Positions 53,409-54,864 of a stretch of 54,864 bases of DNA are shown here, one piece after another. The number at the start of each line of letters is the position of its first letter. Position 1 is the first letter of the stretch. The translations under genes and the position numbers were made by a program. The stretch covers positions 1-54,864 of the forward strand of contig DATBCD010000132.1 of assembly GCA_036270655.1 (NCBI GenBank), given 5' to 3'. The notes below the pieces were generated by a model. The model had not been told where the DNA came from. It was given only the letters and a program-made list of their open reading frames with translations, and made no database searches. This DNA comes from VBCK01 sp036270655 (lineage in GTDB: Bacteria > Pseudomonadota > Gammaproteobacteria > Burkholderiales > Burkholderiaceae_F).

Positions 53409-53449
53409 ACAGGCCTCTTTTCGCTGCCGAAGAAGGTGTGCTCATCTCT

Positions 53450-53475
53450 CCCCTCTCCCGCTTGCGGGAGAGGGG
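53450..53475. repeat. Dispersed GC-rich hairpin after the long operon
   Basis: CCCCTCTCCCGC-TT-GCGGGAGAGGGG, a perfect 12-bp palindrome 41 bases after the last operon gene. This sequence type is a frequent intergenic repeat in GC-rich proteobacteria. It may terminate or shield the 3' end of the operon and separates it from the convergent AraC gene. Confidence 0.65.
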
Positions 53476-53527
53476 CGGGGGAGAGGGCAACTCCGAGTCA
53501 GCCGGGCCTTGGGCTGGATCAGCTGCA

Positions 53528-54481
53528 TCAAGACACCTGGTTTGACGGCTGCGCTGCACGGCGCCAGTCCGCGGGGCTCATGCCCATGCGTTGCTTGAAG
53601 ACACGCCTGAAGGCGGCCACGGAGTCATATCCGACCGCCTCCGCCACGGCTTCCGTGGACCGCGACGGTTTCCTCAATTCGTTGGCGGCCAGGTTCATAC
53701 GGATATCCGTCAGCAGGTCACTGGCCGAGCGTCCCACTCTGTCCTGAAAATGGCGTGCCAAGGTCGCCCGCGACATATTGCAAAGGCGCGCAAGTGCAGG
53801 CAGCGTCCACGGCCGGGCCGGCTCATGAAGCATGGCCGTCAATGCGGGCGCCAGGCGTGGATGACCTGCCAAGGCCAGCAGGCCGACGGGCGCCTCGGCC
53901 GATTCGCTGGCCAGACGCAACGCCAATGTGAACAGGGCCGCTGACAGGGCATTGAGCATGGCATGGCCGCCCAGGCGGTCCACGGCCGACTCGGAGCGCA
54001 ACAGCGCCACAAGGCCGGCCAATTGGGCACCGGTGGTGGACCGCGCCGCGGAGGCGTTCTGGCTGGCGGCCCGCACCACCACCGTCGACGGCAGATAGGC
54101 GCGCACCAGGCGATCGTGCGGCGGCGCGACGATGAAGCGACCGCACAGCATGTCGATGCGATCACCTTTTGCAGCGTTCTCACTGATGGTCAGGTTCAGG
54201 CCTTCGCGTGCGCGCACCAGAGCCGGCCGTTTGCCACTGCCGTCGTGCAGCACGTGCGTCGAGCCGTGAGGCATCAGCACGATGTCGCCGGCCACCAAGT
54301 GCTGCGCCGGGCCGCCCGACGGGTCTTCCAGGATGGCCGACCCGCCGAGCATCACGTGATACGGGATCTCGCCCGGTTTCGAGCGGGCGTAGGCCACCTG
54401 CCACGGAGCGCCGTAGAGGCAGCGGACTTCGAGGCGACCGCTGACGGGCGTCATGTCGAGAAGACGGCTCAACCAGTCCAT
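53528..54481 (-). CDS. AraC-family regulator with cupin sensor
   Basis: 317 residues from the ATG at 54481; an in-frame TTG at 54490 is less likely. The N-terminal half is a cupin of the AraC-associated type (PYHVMLGGSAILEDP, HLVAGDIVLMPHGSTHVL). The C-terminal half has two helix-turn-helices (WTLPALARLCNMSRATLARH, STEAVAEAVGYDSVAAFRRVFKQRMGMSPADWRR). Divergent from a carboxymuconolactone decarboxylase-type gene, which it probably activates. Confidence 0.92.
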   Translation of the reverse strand: MDWLSRLLDMTPVSGRLEVRCLYGAPWQVAYARSKPGEIPYHVMLGGSAILEDPSGGPAQHLVAGDIVLMPHGSTHVLHDGSGKRPALVRAREGLNLTISENAAKGDRIDMLCGRFIVAPPHDRLVRAYLPSTVVVRAASQNASAARSTTGAQLAGLVALLRSESAVDRLGGHAMLNALSAALFTLALRLASESAEAPVGLLALAGHPRLAPALTAMLHEPARPWTLPALARLCNMSRATLARHFQDRVGRSASDLLTDIRMNLAANELRKPSRSTEAVAEAVGYDSVAAFRRVFKQRMGMSPADWRRAAQPSNQVS

Positions 54482-54519
54482 GGATCGCAATGTGAACCAT
54501 CAGGATGAGATGAATGGGC

Positions 54520-54548
54520 ATGATATTGAGACAAATCGGCCTTATCAA
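54520..54548 (-). promoter_or_regulatory. Promoter of the AraC-family gene
   Basis: Read on the minus strand: -35 TTGATA (54548-54543), 17-base spacer, -10 TATCAT (54525-54520), each one base off consensus. Transcription would start near 54513, about 30 bases before the start codon. Confidence 0.6.
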
Positions 54549-54648
54549 GCTCAGATTCGTTCCCTACAGTCCGGTTACACGGCGCAGTGACGCGCCGGCA
54601 ATTCGACAACCTCCACTCACCCACCTTCATTCAACCCAGGAAAACATC

Positions 54649-54864
54649 ATGACCACCATCAACGTCCCCACCCGCGACGAAGTGTCCCCCGCCAACCAGG
54701 CCATCTTCGACAATCTGAAGAAAAGCCTGGGCACGGTGCCCAACCTGTACGCGACGCTGGCCCATTCCGAGGATGCCTTGGGCAGCTACCTGGCTTTCCA
54801 GAACGCCAAGAGCAGCATCAGCGGCAAGGCCCGCGAAGTGGTCAACCTCGCCGTCAGCCAGGTC
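54649..54864 (+). CDS. Carboxymuconolactone decarboxylase / AhpD-family protein (3' end outside window)
   Basis: The first 72 residues are present: MTTINVPTRDEVSPANQAIF, LKKSLGTVPNLYATLAHSED, and FQNAKSSISGKAREVVNLAV leading toward the CxxC region, which lies past the window end. AGGAAAA precedes the ATG. The family contains decarboxylases and AhpD-like peroxidase partners; small proteins of this kind beside AraC regulators are often alkylhydroperoxidase-like. The divergent AraC gene is its likely regulator. Confidence 0.88.
   Translation, partial: MTTINVPTRDEVSPANQAIFDNLKKSLGTVPNLYATLAHSEDALGSYLAFQNAKSSISGKAREVVNLAVSQV

Noticed and set aside
53450..53475. The palindrome as a specific operator
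   Set aside because: This palindrome type recurs widely between genes in GC-rich proteobacteria and sits at the 3' ends of two convergent genes.

Overview
The window is a GC-rich, densely coded stretch of a proteobacterial chromosome. I infer a betaproteobacterium, probably Burkholderiales-like, because mreB lies divergent to an overlapping gatC-gatA-gatB operon, an arrangement I know from that order. Fifty protein-coding genes are called, counting the two cut by the window ends. I see no rRNA, tRNA, CRISPR array, insertion sequence or prophage.

Layout. 1-4324: housekeeping (mreB; gatCAB). 4572-6346: two tiny unknown genes, then a secreted protein built almost wholly of hexapeptide repeats. 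6441-11653: a NarX/NarL-like two-component pair, a YadG/YadH-like ABC exporter, a tandem two-hairpin repeat, a GYD-domain protein and an O-methyltransferase. 11763-22467: signalling genes (four-PAS hybrid kinase, Hpt protein, double receiver protein, GGDEF-EAL protein, winged-helix/AAA/TPR regulator, short chemoreceptor). 22494-29251: a secreted phosphoesterase, then a TetR gene divergent from a four-gene envelope export operon (ABC ATPase, FtsX-type permease, LolA-like protein, outer-membrane barrel), with paired GGTACC operators between them. 29279-32129: an MFS transporter, an unknown lipoprotein and an alpha/beta hydrolase. 32202-35419: an Mla-like lipid-transport operon (MlaE permease, MCE protein, lipoprotein, membrane-anchored hydrolase) with no ATPase gene.

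35713-53408 is the most interesting part: eighteen co-directional genes, mostly overlapping or separated by a few bases. The first half is a periplasmic and outer-membrane redox module: ApbE flavin transferase, an HzsA-like propeller cytochrome lipoprotein, a second heme-like lipoprotein, an SH3/barrel protein, an outer-membrane barrel, a TlpA thioredoxin, DUF4266 and DUF3570. The second half resembles the Agl/Glt trans-envelope machine known from Myxococcus gliding: a Pro/Ala-rich exported protein, three TPR proteins, a small exported protein, a TolQ/ExbB channel, two ExbD/TolR proteins, an AgmX/GltJ-like TonB-type protein and a last exported protein. I infer one proton-driven envelope apparatus co-expressed with a redox module. 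One of its two ExbD proteins has Asn where the proton-carrying Asp should be.

The window ends with an AraC-type regulator divergent from a carboxymuconolactone decarboxylase-family gene cut by the window end.
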